Part shown: positions 63,212-64,000 of the stretch, piece after piece | Numbering within the stretch: position 1 is the first letter of the stretch | How the letters are laid out: each line of letters opens with the position of its first letter | Assembly (NCBI GenBank): GCA_002452215.1 | Contig: DKCO01000027.1 | Coordinates: forward strand, 193 to 64,192 | Reading direction: 5' to 3' | DNA length: 64,000 nucleotides | From: Spirochaetales bacterium UBA6872 | GTDB taxonomy: Bacteria > Spirochaetota > Spirochaetia > Sphaerochaetales > Sphaerochaetaceae | The notes under the pieces: model-generated | Seen by the model: only the letters and a program-made list of their open reading frames with translations | Databases searched by the model: none | What the model was told of the DNA's origin: nothing | Made by a program: the position numbers and the translations under genes

Positions 63212-64000
63212 TTAAAATGACATTGCAAGAGACAATATTATCCTATCAAGTCGCATCATTCCTTCTTCTGTAAGAGAAAACCTTTCATTGTTGTTTATGT
63301 ATTCGTGCTTTGGAAGAGTTGAAATTGCATCAGCGTACCTTGAATCGAAATCAATCAAGAACCTATTTTTGTATTCTTTTTTATCTATTCCATCCTTGCA
63401 TCTTAAGGAAACAATCAAAAATTCCTCTTCAACTTGCTCTTTTGTCAATCTTTCACATTGAAATGATGGATCGTTTATATAAGAGATTAAATCTTCAGTA
63501 TTCCTCATTGAAACAATTTGATCATATCCAAGTGATGACTCTGCTGTTGGTCCAAGACCTATGTATTGGCCAAGATGCCAATAAACCATATTGTGAAGCG
63601 ATCTCTTTCCATTTCTTGCAAAATTCGAAATCTCATAGTGCTCATAGCCCAAAGACGAAAGCTCTTTCCAACATTTTAATAAGAAAAGAGCCTCCATATC
63701 CTCGCCTATTGGCCTCTCTCTTTCTAAAATTGGAGTACCTTCTTCGAAAGAAAGACAATATAGCGATATATGATCAGGCTTGAAGCTCGCAATTGTTTTA
63801 ATATCATATAGTGATTCCTCGATTTTCTCGCCTGGAATCGCTGTCATTATGTCAGCATTGAAGTCAAGGCCTGAGCGTGAAAGAATGCCGAGCGCTTTAA
63901 TAGATATTTCCTTATTCGTGTTTCTCCCAAGAGTTCTTAGGTTTTTCTCGCTCAATGATTGTATTCCAACAGATATACGCGAAACATATGGCTTAAGCTT
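63212..64000 (-). CDS. hemW: HemW-like radical SAM protein (coproporphyrinogen III oxidase-like), 5' partial
   Basis: The frame is open from the window edge (base 64000), so the gene begins outside and its radical-SAM CxxxCxxC motif is not visible; a TTG at 63955 is internal. The visible ~262 residues match the family: RISVGIQSLSEKNLRTLGR, ADIMTAIPGEK, HISLYCLSFEEGTP, YEISNFAR and GLGPTAESSL. The C-terminal domain has DLISYI and a winged-helix-like end. HemW is thought to be a haem chaperone; HemN, the oxidase, is the alternative. Confidence 0.9.
   Translation of the reverse strand, partial: KLKPYVSRISVGIQSLSEKNLRTLGRNTNKEISIKALGILSRSGLDFNADIMTAIPGEKIEESLYDIKTIASFKPDHISLYCLSFEEGTPILERERPIGEDMEALFLLKCWKELSSLGYEHYEISNFARNGKRSLHNMVYWHLGQYIGLGPTAESSLGYDQIVSMRNTEDLISYINDPSFQCERLTKEQVEEEFLIVSLRCKDGIDKKEYKNRFLIDFDSRYADAISTLPKHEYINNNERFSLTEEGMMRLDRIILSLAMSF

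Noticed and set aside
1..64000. tRNA, rRNA or CRISPR arrays
   Set aside because: No cloverleaf, rRNA segment or regularly spaced repeat array was seen in the intergenic stretches, which are nearly all under 200 bases.

Overview
The window looks like a chromosomal stretch from a low-to-moderate GC spirochaete (Treponema/Sphaerochaetaceae-like; genus not resolvable from this sequence alone). The main evidence is gene order. From 59.2 kb back to 35.5 kb it runs tmk | tamB-bamA-mutS-rimP-nusA-infB-rbfA-truB-ribF-rpsO-pnp-dut-lptF-lptG-tgt, which from memory is close to the Borrelia burgdorferi tmk-to-tgt order. A 910-residue GreA with a long N-terminal extension, predicted surface/periplasmic lipoproteins and a TamB/BamA pair also fit a spirochaete.

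Left part (1-2.0 kb): the tail of an Rpn-type transposase/nuclease, then a divergent Rrf2 regulator and cysK sharing a promoter with a dyad over the -10.

Accessory/defence region (2.1-19.0 kb, all on the + strand): a three-gene DUF3990 (ADP-ribosyltransferase-like) / small ORF / DUF3791 cassette; a small serine recombinase; and a complete type 1 BREX phage-defence operon, brxA-brxB-brxC-pglX-pglZ-brxL. A GmrSD/BrxU-like (DUF262+DUF1524) restriction protein follows 14 bases after brxL, and a terminator closes the block. Three details stand out. pglX carries a palindrome with 16-bp perfect arms inside its specificity half, a candidate recombination site with the serine recombinase 5-7 kb away. 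BrxL ends in a domain that reads like the eukaryote-type MIT C-terminal (PLD-like) domain instead of a Lon-like domain. The terminal GmrSD-like gene would add modification-dependent restriction.

Core region A (19.1-28.0 kb): a PEGA lipoprotein (+), then a - strand run rpe-dtd-recA-scpA-scpB-rluB-cmk-rpsA-TPR protein-lipoprotein, tightly coupled by 4-8 base overlaps up to cmk. Core region B (28.0-35.5 kb): greA with an intrinsic terminator in its own leader, a membrane-anchored six-module repeat protein of unknown function, a MATE exporter and mntP. Core region C (35.5-58.5 kb, - strand) is the translation/RNA/envelope run named above. Core region D (58.6-64 kb): tmk (+), then yebC-ruvC-ruvA-ruvB-queA (-) and the 3' part of hemW. 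I found no tRNA, rRNA or CRISPR array. Most ordinary genes were assigned by recognising family motifs in the translated sequence; no database search was run.
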